Part shown: positions 25,882 to 33,928 of the stretch, one piece after another
Layout: each line of letters starts with the position of its first letter
How positions within the stretch are numbered: the first letter of the stretch is position 1
NCBI RefSeq assembly: GCF_001720165.1
Contig: NZ_MCRI01000029.1
Span: 1 to 33,928, forward strand
Length of the DNA: 33,928 nt
Source: Methylophaga muralis
Lineage (GTDB): Bacteria; Pseudomonadota; Gammaproteobacteria; Nitrosococcales; Methylophagaceae
Direction: 5' to 3'
Translations under genes and position numbers: made by a program
Notes under the pieces: generated by a model
Seen by the model: the letters and a program-made list of their open reading frames with translations, nothing else
The model's database searches: none
Told to the model about the DNA's origin: nothing

Positions 25882-27138
25882 ATGACACAGTTGCTGACCA
25901 TTCCCTCTATTAATGTTGCCAGTAGCAATAATGCCGATAAATCGGTTACGTCTGTGGGTAGGGATAATGAGGCTTTTGCATCTGAACTAGACCGTCGGGT
26001 CAATGACACACAATCACGTGGAAATGAGAAAACCGTCAAAGCGGATTCTACCCATGTATCTAAAGCAGAAGATAAAACGGCTAAAGCGGAAAAGCCGGAA
26101 GCAAAAGACGGCAAAAAGTTGCCGCCGGAAAAGTCCGATACTGACGCTGATAAATTGAATGGTGAGGCAACGCCAAAAATTATTGAAGAAACCAACCCTC
26201 TGTCGGTTGTATCAAGCACAGCGACAACTGATGTCAAAATTGATAAAAACGCGGCTGAACTTGCTCCGACTGTAAACAAAACAATTTATCCAACAATTTC
26301 AAATGATGTCACCAAATCCATTCAGGTTGGTCAGGGACAATCAAATACTACAGAATCTACAGCTACTTCAATCCGTGCTGACATTCTTCAAGCTTTGCAA
26401 AAGCAAGGCTCAGAAGGTGAATCCGTTGCCACTGAAAAATTTAAATCGATGATGCAAAACGCGGGTAAAATGCCACAACAAACCAATGTTATGAGTGCAG
26501 AAGTGATTGCGTCCATGCGTCAACTAGAGCCGCAAACGGAACGAAGTTCAGCCACAACATTGACTACTCCTTTGGTTTTCTCAACAACGACGGGGGTTGC
26601 AACACCAGTTGTGGGGGCTGCCAGTGTTGCTAGTCCAGCTTTAGCATTGGATATTCAACCGCAATTGAATAATGCGGCCTGGGCTAGGGTAATGAGCAGT
26701 CGGGTTGTATGGATGGCGCGAGAAGGAGTCCAGCAAGCTGAATTAAGACTCAATCCTGCTCATCTTGGGCCGGTAGAGGTTAGGCTGAGCATGCAGAATG
26801 ACCAAACAAGCGTCACTTTTATTGCTTCGAATGCTGCAGCAAGAGATGCGTTAGAGCAGGCTCTGCCAAGATTACGTGAAAGCTTTATCGAAAACGGTTT
26901 AGCACTCAATAATGCCGAAGTCAGTCACCAGGAGCAATCTTCGCAAGGCTCTAAGCAAGATGAACAATTAGGAGAAGGAAGTAATACGGCTCAAGTTATT
27001 GTTGAAATGGACGATAATGGTGATGAAAGTACACATTTATCGGAGATTCAACAGATAATAGTGTTGGTGTCAGTGTATTTGCTTAATAATTATAATAACG
27101 ATGGACTTAGATTGGAGAGTGCGACGTGTTTAAGTTAG
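25882..27138 (+). CDS. fliK: Flagellar hook-length control protein FliK, 3' end apparently frameshifted
   Basis: Exported ruler that sets hook length and switches export specificity. Residues 1-250 are a disordered, Lys/Glu/Thr-rich region, as usual for the ruler part. The conserved hook domain follows: [18 protein letters not shown], then [19 protein letters not shown] and [20 protein letters not shown]. The last 33 residues of the frame read here are unlike FliK and run into the next gene's ribosome binding site. In another frame from 27045 the DNA encodes [14 protein letters not shown] with a stop at 27084-27086, like the Salmonella FliK ending AVDIFA. One missing base near 27040-27045 would restore that. 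The intact gene would therefore be about 25882-27086. Confidence 0.88.
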   Translation: MTQLLTIPSINVASSNNADKSVTSVGRDNEAFASELDRRVNDTQSRGNEKTVKADSTHVSKAEDKTAKAEKPEAKDGKKLPPEKSDTDADKLNGEATPKIIEETNPLSVVSSTATTDVKIDKNAAELAPTVNKTIYPTISNDVTKSIQVGQGQSNTTESTATSIRADILQALQKQGSEGESVATEKFKSMMQNAGKMPQQTNVMSAEVIASMRQLEPQTERSSATTLTTPLVFSTTTGVATPVVGAASVASPALALDIQPQLNNAAWARVMSSRVVWMAREGVQQAELRLNPAHLGPVEVRLSMQNDQTSVTFIASNAAARDALEQALPRLRESFIENGLALNNAEVSHQEQSSQGSKQDEQLGEGSNTAQVIVEMDDNGDESTHLSEIQQIIVLVSVYLLNNYNNDGLRLESATCLS

Positions 27139-27160
27139 AGAACTATTCGCTAAGAAACGT

Positions 27161-28318
27161 ATGTATATCGTTGCCGGCTTAGGCATTATCGGTTTATTAC
27201 TGCTGGCAGGCTTGATGTTCTACATGGAACTTAATGAGTTTAGCTCAACGCAACAGCTTAAAGTTGTCGCAGGATTTGTTGTTATCGGCAGTATTTTTAT
27301 CATGTTTATGGCCCACGTCATCGGGCGTTTTGGTGATAAACGGGCCACTACTCTGGTGAATGGCATCCAGAATATTAAAAAAGGTGATCTGACGCAGAAG
27401 GTTGCCATTTCCGGTAAAAGTGATTTCAGCTGGATGGCGTTTGAATTGGACAGCGCACGTAAAAATGTCGCAAATCTGGTGCACACCTTAATTGGCGGCG
27501 TCAGCCAATTGAACACCGCTACACAGAACATGGCTGCTATCAGTAAAGAAACGGTTAGTGGCGTATTAAAGCAACAAGAAGAAACTGATCAAGTTGCCAC
27601 AGCCATGAATGAAATGACCGCTTCTGTTCAGGAAGTTGCACGAACAGCGACTAATGCTGCCGAGGCGGCTCGGAATGCTGATAATGAAGCTAAAGCTGGT
27701 AAGCAAGTAGTATTGGAAACTATGCGCTCAATCGATACCTTAGCAAGTGAAGTTGAAAAAGCTGCTGTTACTTTAAGTGAACTGGAAGCGGATATCGGTA
27801 ATATCGGCGCGATTGTTGATGTTATTCGTGGCATTACTGAACAAACCAATCTATTGGCATTAAATGCGGCGATTGAAGCTGCTCGTGCAGGTGAACATGG
27901 TCGTGGCTTTGCTGTTGTTGCAGATGAAGTCCGCACCTTGGCTGCCAGAACACAATCTTCAACCCACGAGATTGAAGAGATGGTGGAACGCTTACAGCAA
28001 GGCGCTCGTGCTGCAGTAAAAGTCATGAATGAAAGTCGTGAAAGTGCCAAAACCAGTGTGCAGAAAGCAGCCAGTGCAGGTTCTGCTCTTGATTCGATCA
28101 CTGCGATGATCTCTACAATGGATGAAATGAGCACTCAGATATCAAATGCTGCAAACGAGCAAAGTTCCGTTGCGGAGGATATCAACCGCGGTATCGTGAA
28201 TATCAGTCAGATCGCTGATCATACCGCAGATGGCGCCAGAGCAACTTCCGAAGCGGTGGATACATTAAGCAGCCTGTCAGCTCAGTTACAGGATGCTTCT
28301 TCTAAATTCAAAGTTTAA
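27161..28318 (+). CDS. Methyl-accepting chemotaxis protein without a sensor domain
   Basis: Inner-membrane chemoreceptor with two membrane segments (about residues 2-21 and 35-54) separated by only about a dozen residues, so no periplasmic ligand domain. A HAMP domain follows (about 55-105), then a complete signalling domain with tip [20 protein letters not shown] and [15 protein letters not shown]. No C-terminal CheR-tether pentapeptide is seen. The start read here, ATG 27161, has only a weak ribosome binding site. A better start is GTG 27126, eight bases after GGAG; it begins [11 protein letters not shown], a typical receptor N-terminus, but is out of frame by one base near 27155-27158. The real gene probably spans 27126-28318. 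With no sensor domain it may respond to membrane or cytoplasmic state. Confidence 0.88.
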   Translation: MYIVAGLGIIGLLLLAGLMFYMELNEFSSTQQLKVVAGFVVIGSIFIMFMAHVIGRFGDKRATTLVNGIQNIKKGDLTQKVAISGKSDFSWMAFELDSARKNVANLVHTLIGGVSQLNTATQNMAAISKETVSGVLKQQEETDQVATAMNEMTASVQEVARTATNAAEAARNADNEAKAGKQVVLETMRSIDTLASEVEKAAVTLSELEADIGNIGAIVDVIRGITEQTNLLALNAAIEAARAGEHGRGFAVVADEVRTLAARTQSSTHEIEEMVERLQQGARAAVKVMNESRESAKTSVQKAASAGSALDSITAMISTMDEMSTQISNAANEQSSVAEDINRGIVNISQIADHTADGARATSEAVDTLSSLSAQLQDASSKFKV

Positions 28319-28339
28319 CGGGTAGAAGAATAATTATTA

Positions 28340-28365
28340 AACCCGCTCTTGTAGCGGGTTTTTTA
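28340..28365 (+). terminator. Rho-independent terminator after the chemoreceptor
   Basis: AACCCGCT (28340-28347) pairs perfectly with AGCGGGTT (28353-28360) around CTTGT, followed by TTTT. It closes the chemoreceptor transcript before the oppositely oriented pyrF. On the minus strand only a weak T-rich tail follows, so it may work poorly in that direction. Confidence 0.88.
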
Positions 28366-28392
28366 TATGACCTGCTTAAACAGCAATAAGTC

Positions 28393-29085
28393 TTAGCGTA
28401 ACTCGTTTTCAATCTCAATCAGCTTTTGCATCGGGTCTGCGGCGCCAGTAATCGGACGGCCAATAACAAGATAATGACTTCCTGCTTGAATGGCTTGAAC
28501 GGGCGTCATAATGCGGTGTTGATCACCTTTGGCACTTCCAGCTGGACGAATACCTGGCGTGACTAATTGAAACTGGCTGCCCAATTCTGCTTTTAACATG
28601 GCAGTTTCATGTGCTGAACAAACAACACCATCCAAGCCGTTATCCGCAGCCATTACGGCAAGGCGTAACACGGTTTCAGGAATGGTACCCTGCAGGCCAA
28701 TAGTCTCAAAAGTTTCCTGATCCATGCTGGTAAGTAAAGTGACACCAATCAACAATGGTGCATCGTGATTGCTACCAATTGCTTCACGTGCCGCAGACAT
28801 CATTGCCGGGCCACCAAGCGTATGGACATTCATCATCCATACTCCCAGTTCGGCTGCTGCAGCACAGGCTTTGGCAACCGTATTTGGAATATCGTGATAT
28901 TTCAAATCCAGAAAAATATCAAAGCCTTGTTGCTGGAGATTTCTTACAATTTCCGGCCCGCTTATAGTGAATAGCTCTTTGCCGACTTTAAGCCTACAAC
29001 GTGTCGGGTCTAATTGTTCCGCCATTGCAAGAGCGGCATTTGCATCGGAATAATCCAGTGCAACGATAATATTCGATTGAGACAT
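28393..29085 (-). CDS. pyrF: Orotidine 5'-phosphate decarboxylase
   Basis: Catalyses the last step of UMP synthesis, orotidine 5'-monophosphate to UMP. The catalytic tetrad region is [10 protein letters not shown] with Asp60, Lys62 and Asp65. The N-terminal IIVALDYSD, the phosphate-binding GIRPAG and the closing [11 protein letters not shown] are all present. The 230 residues suit the bacterial enzyme. I chose ATG at 29085 because it gives the normal N-terminus; an in-frame TTG 18 bases further up is less likely. It is on the opposite strand to all its neighbours, converges on the chemoreceptor and diverges from tgt across about 120 bases. Confidence 0.95.
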   Translation of the reverse strand: MSQSNIIVALDYSDANAALAMAEQLDPTRCRLKVGKELFTISGPEIVRNLQQQGFDIFLDLKYHDIPNTVAKACAAAAELGVWMMNVHTLGGPAMMSAAREAIGSNHDAPLLIGVTLLTSMDQETFETIGLQGTIPETVLRLAVMAADNGLDGVVCSAHETAMLKAELGSQFQLVTPGIRPAGSAKGDQHRIMTPVQAIQAGSHYLVIGRPITGAADPMQKLIEIENELR

Positions 29086-29149
29086 ACGGGGTTCCACTAA
29101 CAAAATTGAACGTTGATCCTACCTTAACTGTTAATGATTTGCGTCTGAA

Positions 29150-29177
29150 TTCACTGGAACGCCGGTGATAATGCTAT
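29150..29177 (+). promoter_or_regulatory. Candidate promoter of tgt
   Basis: TTCACT (29150-29155), 16 bases, then TGCTAT (29172-29177) in the pyrF-tgt gap. Both hexamers are only moderate matches to sigma-70. No conserved regulatory motif was recognised in the gap. Confidence 0.3.
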
Positions 29178-29199
29178 CCTGTGCGCCAATTTTTGATGA

Positions 29200-30315
<1,116 letters not shown>

Positions 30316-30389
30316 CGCAAACGGCTATCAGCCAGAAGTTGGCTGTGGCATAATCACAGTCTTTTATTTGTCAGTTTAGAGGAAACACG

Positions 30390-30722
30390 ATGGATTTTCT
30401 GATTTCACCGGCTTTTGCTGAAGCTGCGGCGTCACAATCTGGCTCACCAGGCTTGTTGGATTTCGCCTTTCCAATCATTTTATTAGTATTGTTTTATGTG
30501 ATGTTGATTCGTCCTCAACAAAAACGTGCTAAAGCCCACCGCACCATGCAGCAAGCCTTGGCTAAAGGTGATGAAGTTGTCACTGACGGTGGTTTGATGG
30601 GAAAAATTAATGACATTAACGACAACGCGATCAACCTGCAAATCTCCGATACGGTTGAAGTAAAAGTGCGTCGTGAATCAATCAATTCTGTGCTTCCTAA
30701 AGGCACATTGAAAAAACTGTAA
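30390..30722 (+). CDS. yajC: Sec translocon accessory protein YajC
   Basis: Small inner-membrane partner of SecD and SecF. The 110-residue product has one membrane segment (about residues 25-45, FPIILLVLFYVMLIRPQQKR) and the conserved cytoplasmic part: GDEVVTDGGLMGKINDIND, then VEVKVRRESINSVLPKG. It sits 74 bases after tgt and 48 before secD, with GAGG before the ATG. An intrinsic terminator follows, see 30730-30753. Confidence 0.96.
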   Translation: MDFLISPAFAEAAASQSGSPGLLDFAFPIILLVLFYVMLIRPQQKRAKAHRTMQQALAKGDEVVTDGGLMGKINDINDNAINLQISDTVEVKVRRESINSVLPKGTLKKL

Positions 30723-30729
30723 TGAAAAG

Positions 30730-30753
30730 AGGCTGCCTGCGAGCAGCCTTTTT
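30730..30753 (+). terminator. Terminator-like hairpin between yajC and secD
   Basis: AGGCTGC (30730-30736) pairs with GCAGCCT (30743-30749) around CTGCGA, followed by TTTT. The stem is GC-rich with seven pairs but the T run is short. Because secD follows at once, it may only partly terminate, lowering secDF relative to yajC. No strong separate secD promoter was seen in the gap. Confidence 0.65.
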
Positions 30754-30770
30754 GATATCTGGATCTTAAG

Positions 30771-32627
30771 ATGAACCGATACCCCCTCTGGAAAAACCTA
30801 TTGGTTGTGGCCGTCATTGTCATCGCCATTATCTATGCTATGCCAAATCTCTTTGGTGATGATCCTGCGGTACAGGTTTCTGCTAGCAGACAAAATACTG
30901 TTGATTTGCAACTAGCCAATGAAATTGAATCAACGCTGAAACAAGCAGAAATTCCCTACAAAGGCGTAGTGCTTGAAGAAAATCGTTTATTGATTCGTTT
31001 CAGTGAAGCAAATGATCAGCTTAAAGCGCGTGAACTGATTCAACAAAGCCTCAGTGCCGATGATTACATTGTGGCGTTAAATCTTGCGCCCAATACACCA
31101 CCCCTCTTGCGGTCTTTGGGTGCAAAGCCAATGAATCTTGGTTTGGATTTACGTGGCGGCGTGCATTTCCTGATGGAAGTGGACATGGACACAGTATTAA
31201 AACAAACACTTGAAAGTTATGGCAGCGATATTCGAATTTTGCTTCGCGATAAGACAATTCGTTACACGCAGGTGAATGTGAATGGGGATGTCTTAACCTT
31301 CGGGTTTCGTGAAGAAGCTGACCGTGATGCGGCTATTCGGGAAATCAATCGTGAACATAACGAAATCAATGCAGTAATAGACGAAAATGCGGATCGTCCA
31401 ACGGTAGCGATTCGGCTAAATGAAGCTACCGTTCGTGAAACGCAAAGTTTGGCATTACAGCAAAATATTACGACTTTACGTAATCGCATTAATGAACTGG
31501 GTGTGGCTGAGCCAACGGTTCAACAGCAAGGACAAGAGAGAATTGTTGTTCAATTACCAGGAGTTCAGGATACGGCTCAAGCGAAAAAGATCCTTGGCGC
31601 GACTGCAACATTGGAATTTCGCTTAGTTGATTTTGAAAATGATGTTCAAGACGCGATAAACGGCCGTGTCCCTGCTAATTCAGAACTGTTCTATCATCGT
31701 GATGGCAGACCTTATCTGTTACACAAACGCGTCATGTTGACCGGCGAACACGTTATTAATGCTGCTTCAACAATTGATGGTCAAACTGGCTCGCCAGCTG
31801 TATCGGTGACCTTGGATGGTAAAGGTGCCCGAATCTTCAGCAATATTACCCGTGACAATATCGGTAACCCAATGTCAGTGGTATTTATTGAGTCAAAAAT
31901 TGAAACTCAGATAATCAATGGGGAAGAAGTCAGTGTACGGCGTCAGCTACCGGAAATTATCAGCGTTGCGACTATCCGTGATCAGTTGGGTAAGAAGTTC
32001 CAGATCACTGGTTTAGATGGTACGACCGAAGCGCGTGATTTAGCCTTGTTGCTCCGTGCGGGTGCATTAGCTGCGCCTATTGATATTGTTGAAGAACGCA
32101 CTGTCGGCCCGAGCCTCGGACAGGAAAACATTGATCAGGGTTTTGCTTCGGTAATGATTGGTTTTGCTCTGGTGCTGGTCTTTATGATCATCTGGTATCG
32201 GGTGTTTGGCGCGGTGGCCAACTTGGCTCTTGCAGCCAATCTGGTGTTAATTGTTGCGTTGTTGTCGATGTTACAAGCCACACTGACCATGCCTGGTATT
32301 GCTGGTATTGTTTTGACGGTAGGTATGGCGGTTGATGCCAATGTGCTTATTTTTGAGCGTATTCGTGAAGAGTTGAGAATGGGTAACAGCCCACGTGCCA
32401 GTATTGATGCCGGTTACGCTAAAGCATTTTCTACTATCGCCGATGCGAATATTACGACATTGATCGCTGCAATCGTATTGTTTGGTTTTGGTACCGGTAC
32501 TATCAAAGGCTTTGCTGTTACTCTTACGCTAGGTATTTTGACGTCGATGTTTACCGCTATTGTTGGTACTCGCATGGTTATTAACCTTATTTATGGTCGC
32601 CAACAACGACCTAAATTGTCTATTTAA
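30771..32627 (+). CDS. secD: Protein translocase subunit SecD
   Basis: Inner-membrane RND-type protein that with SecF uses the proton motive force to help pull preproteins across. The first membrane segment is at about residues 9-28. A large periplasmic part follows with GLDLRGGVHFLMEVD from about residue 124. The five C-terminal membrane segments start near residue 455 and include the conserved GMAVDANVLIFERIREELR. The 618-residue length is typical. It lies just after a terminator-like hairpin and 14 bases before secF. Confidence 0.97.
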   Translation: MNRYPLWKNLLVVAVIVIAIIYAMPNLFGDDPAVQVSASRQNTVDLQLANEIESTLKQAEIPYKGVVLEENRLLIRFSEANDQLKARELIQQSLSADDYIVALNLAPNTPPLLRSLGAKPMNLGLDLRGGVHFLMEVDMDTVLKQTLESYGSDIRILLRDKTIRYTQVNVNGDVLTFGFREEADRDAAIREINREHNEINAVIDENADRPTVAIRLNEATVRETQSLALQQNITTLRNRINELGVAEPTVQQQGQERIVVQLPGVQDTAQAKKILGATATLEFRLVDFENDVQDAINGRVPANSELFYHRDGRPYLLHKRVMLTGEHVINAASTIDGQTGSPAVSVTLDGKGARIFSNITRDNIGNPMSVVFIESKIETQIINGEEVSVRRQLPEIISVATIRDQLGKKFQITGLDGTTEARDLALLLRAGALAAPIDIVEERTVGPSLGQENIDQGFASVMIGFALVLVFMIIWYRVFGAVANLALAANLVLIVALLSMLQATLTMPGIAGIVLTVGMAVDANVLIFERIREELRMGNSPRASIDAGYAKAFSTIADANITTLIAAIVLFGFGTGTIKGFAVTLTLGILTSMFTAIVGTRMVINLIYGRQQRPKLSI

Positions 32628-32641
32628 TTAAGGCTTGTGTC

Positions 32642-33592
32642 ATGCATTTATTGAGCAAAGAAACAAACATTAATTTCGTTGGAATACGCAAGTTTGCATT
32701 AGCATTTTCAGCTATCTTGTTAATTATTTCGGTTTATTCAATCGTCACAAATAGTCTGAATTTTGGTATCGACTTTACCGGCGGCACCATGATTGAAGTC
32801 GGCTATCCTCAACCCGTCGATTTGGGCGAGATTCGAACTACCCTGGAGCAAGGTGGTTATGAAGATGCGATGGTACAAAATTTCGGTTCGCTAACTGAAG
32901 TTTTGATTCGCCTTCCAGTGATTGAAACCGAAAATATGGCTGAAATTAGTAACCAAGTCGTTGCGCTATTACAGTCAGAACAAACTGAAGCTATTGAAGT
33001 AAGAAGGGTCGAGTTTGTCGGGCCACAAGTAGGTGAAGAGCTTGCTGAAGATGGTGGTTTGGCAATGGTATATGCCTTAATTGGTATCCTTATCTACGTG
33101 GCATTACGTTTTGAATATCGTTTTGCTATAGCGTCAGTGCTGGCCTTGGTTCATGACGTTGTCATTACGGTGGGTTTTTTCTCTTTATTCCGTCTGGATT
33201 TTGATCTGACGGTGTTGGCAGCCATCTTGGCAGTTATCGGTTACTCCCTTAATGACACCATCGTTGTCTTTGACAGGATTCGGGAAAGCTTTTTGAAAAT
33301 GCGTAAAGCCGAACCATTGGAAGTCATTAATACTTCTATTAACGCCACGTTAGGTAGAACAATCATGACATCTATGACTACCTTATTGGTTGTCTTGTCA
33401 TTATTTATTTTTGGTGGTGAAGTAATCCATGCTTTTGCAACGGCGTTGATGATTGGGATTTTAGTGGGTACCTATTCATCTATTTATGTTGCAGGTACGG
33501 CCGTGCTGTTAATGGGCGTTACAAAAACCGACCTGATGCCGCCAGAGAAAGATGATGGCGAAGAAGTTAATCCTGATGGAAGTCAGGTGTGA
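32642..33592 (+). CDS. secF: Protein translocase subunit SecF
   Basis: Partner of SecD in the SecDF complex. Six predicted membrane segments: one at about residues 18-38 and five from about 138 onward. The conserved first periplasmic motif FGIDFTGGTMIEV begins near residue 41, and YSLNDTIVVFDRIRESF lies near 200. The 316 residues match the family. It ends before a strong terminator, closing the tgt-yajC-secD-secF unit. Confidence 0.97.
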   Translation: MHLLSKETNINFVGIRKFALAFSAILLIISVYSIVTNSLNFGIDFTGGTMIEVGYPQPVDLGEIRTTLEQGGYEDAMVQNFGSLTEVLIRLPVIETENMAEISNQVVALLQSEQTEAIEVRRVEFVGPQVGEELAEDGGLAMVYALIGILIYVALRFEYRFAIASVLALVHDVVITVGFFSLFRLDFDLTVLAAILAVIGYSLNDTIVVFDRIRESFLKMRKAEPLEVINTSINATLGRTIMTSMTTLLVVLSLFIFGGEVIHAFATALMIGILVGTYSSIYVAGTAVLLMGVTKTDLMPPEKDDGEEVNPDGSQV

Positions 33593-33601
33593 TGATTGAG
33601 G

Positions 33602-33626
33602 AGGCCCGCTATGCGGGCCTTTTTTA
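33602..33626 (+). terminator. Rho-independent terminator after secF
   Basis: AGGCCCGC (33602-33609) pairs with GCGGGCCT (33613-33620) around TAT, followed by six Ts. It starts nine bases after the secF stop. The minus-strand ORF ends at its T run, so the two transcripts converge here. Confidence 0.92.
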
Positions 33627-33851
33627 TCGGTAATTTTTGGCTGGTATAGATTGGATGTAATCATCCCGTTGACTGCGAGCATTTTCTATCGATACAACAT
33701 TATCTGAGACTGGATGTTCTTCGTTATGTTGCGTTTCAACTTTGAGTATACGCAAACCTTCGTAGTTACTTTGATAACTCATAAATGTGGCAAATTCCTC
33801 CAAGCCTTGTCTGATTTGCCTTAGGTCTAATTCCAATGCTTTATTTTTCAT
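33624..33851 (-). CDS. Small hypothetical protein
   Basis: A 75-residue ORF on the minus strand, not recognised. The N-terminal half is helical and polar (LELDLRQIRQGLEEFATFMS), the C-terminal half is charged and probably disordered. No membrane segment, signal peptide or metal motif is visible. ATG at 33851 is preferred; an in-frame GTG at 33860 would add three residues. Upstream at 33888-33899 is an AAGGAGG motif without a nearby start codon. It may be a real accessory gene, because it is stop-free and converges neatly on the secF terminator, but coding status is uncertain. Confidence 0.5.
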   Translation of the reverse strand: MKNKALELDLRQIRQGLEEFATFMSYQSNYEGLRILKVETQHNEEHPVSDNVVSIENARSQRDDYIQSIPAKNYR

Positions 33852-33928
33852 TAGATTCACTCAGTATTTAGTAAAAGTATTAGCGGCCCTCCTTCGGGAA
33901 TCTTGAGTCAAATTACCATGTATGAATT

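Noticed and set aside
27061..27086. Sigma-54 promoter for the chemoreceptor (GGTGTCAGTGTATTTGC)
   Set aside because: GG to GC spacing is thirteen; it also lies in the restored fliK coding end.
27628..28134. 168-codon open frame on the minus strand
   Set aside because: Antisense to the chemoreceptor signalling domain; its Ala/Ser-rich composition mirrors the heptad repeats of the real gene.
30329..30345. Hairpin after tgt as a terminator
   Set aside because: The six-pair stem CAGCCA/TGGCTG is not followed by a T run and yajC follows in the usual operon order.
33888..33899. Perfect AAGGAGG on the minus strand as a ribosome binding site
   Set aside because: No ATG, GTG or TTG lies at a usable distance; it is too far from the small ORF's start.

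Overview
The window reads as one polar-flagellum and chemotaxis locus of a Gammaproteobacterium, followed by a short housekeeping block. FleQ/FleS/FleR-type regulators, sigma-54 promoters and a tgt-yajC-secD-secF block support that placement. A marine methylotroph-like lineage such as Methylophaga is possible but is only a guess. All genes are on the + strand except pyrF and the last small ORF. I saw no tRNA, rRNA, CRISPR array or insertion sequence.

Layout. (1) 1-5917: sugar-modification genes, probably for flagellin glycosylation: an FkbM-type methyltransferase, a CmcI-like methyltransferase/hydroxylase and a 1391-residue multidomain glycosyltransferase. (2) 5918-10561: filament genes: a frameshifted flagellin, an intact flagellin, flaG, fliD, fliS and a fliT-like chaperone. 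(3) 10562-14878: regulators fleQ, fleS and fleR. (4) 14879-20546: basal body and export genes fliE-fliF-fliG-fliH-fliI-fliJ. (5) 20547-25798: a compact chemosensory cassette: STAS protein, CheY-like protein, CheA, CheW, a ParA-like ATPase lacking the signature lysine, and a globin-PAS-short receptor-hairpin protein. (6) 25799-28365: fliK and a chemoreceptor without a sensor domain. (7) 28393-33592: pyrF on the opposite strand, then tgt, yajC, secD and secF. (8) A small unknown ORF at the right edge.

Regulation is unusually legible. Six sites have the exact GG-N10-GC spacing of sigma-54 promoters, before flagellin 1, fliD, fleS, fliE, the chemosensory cassette and fliK. One FliA (sigma-28) promoter precedes flagellin 2. 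fleQ has only sigma-70-like candidates. This fits FleQ and sigma-54 driving fleSR and early genes, FleR driving later ones, and FliA driving the intact flagellin.

The most novel element is the cassette at 20547-25798. Its last gene keeps all the key haem-pocket residues of a bacterial haemoglobin, then has a PAS-like segment and a shortened, half-degenerate receptor tip. It is translationally coupled to the odd ParA. I propose a soluble oxygen or redox chemoreceptor with its own kinase and positioning factor.

Three places look like single-base frameshifts: flagellin 1 near 6205, the fliK 3' end near 27043 and the receptor 5' end near 27157. They may be real mutations or assembly errors and should be checked together.
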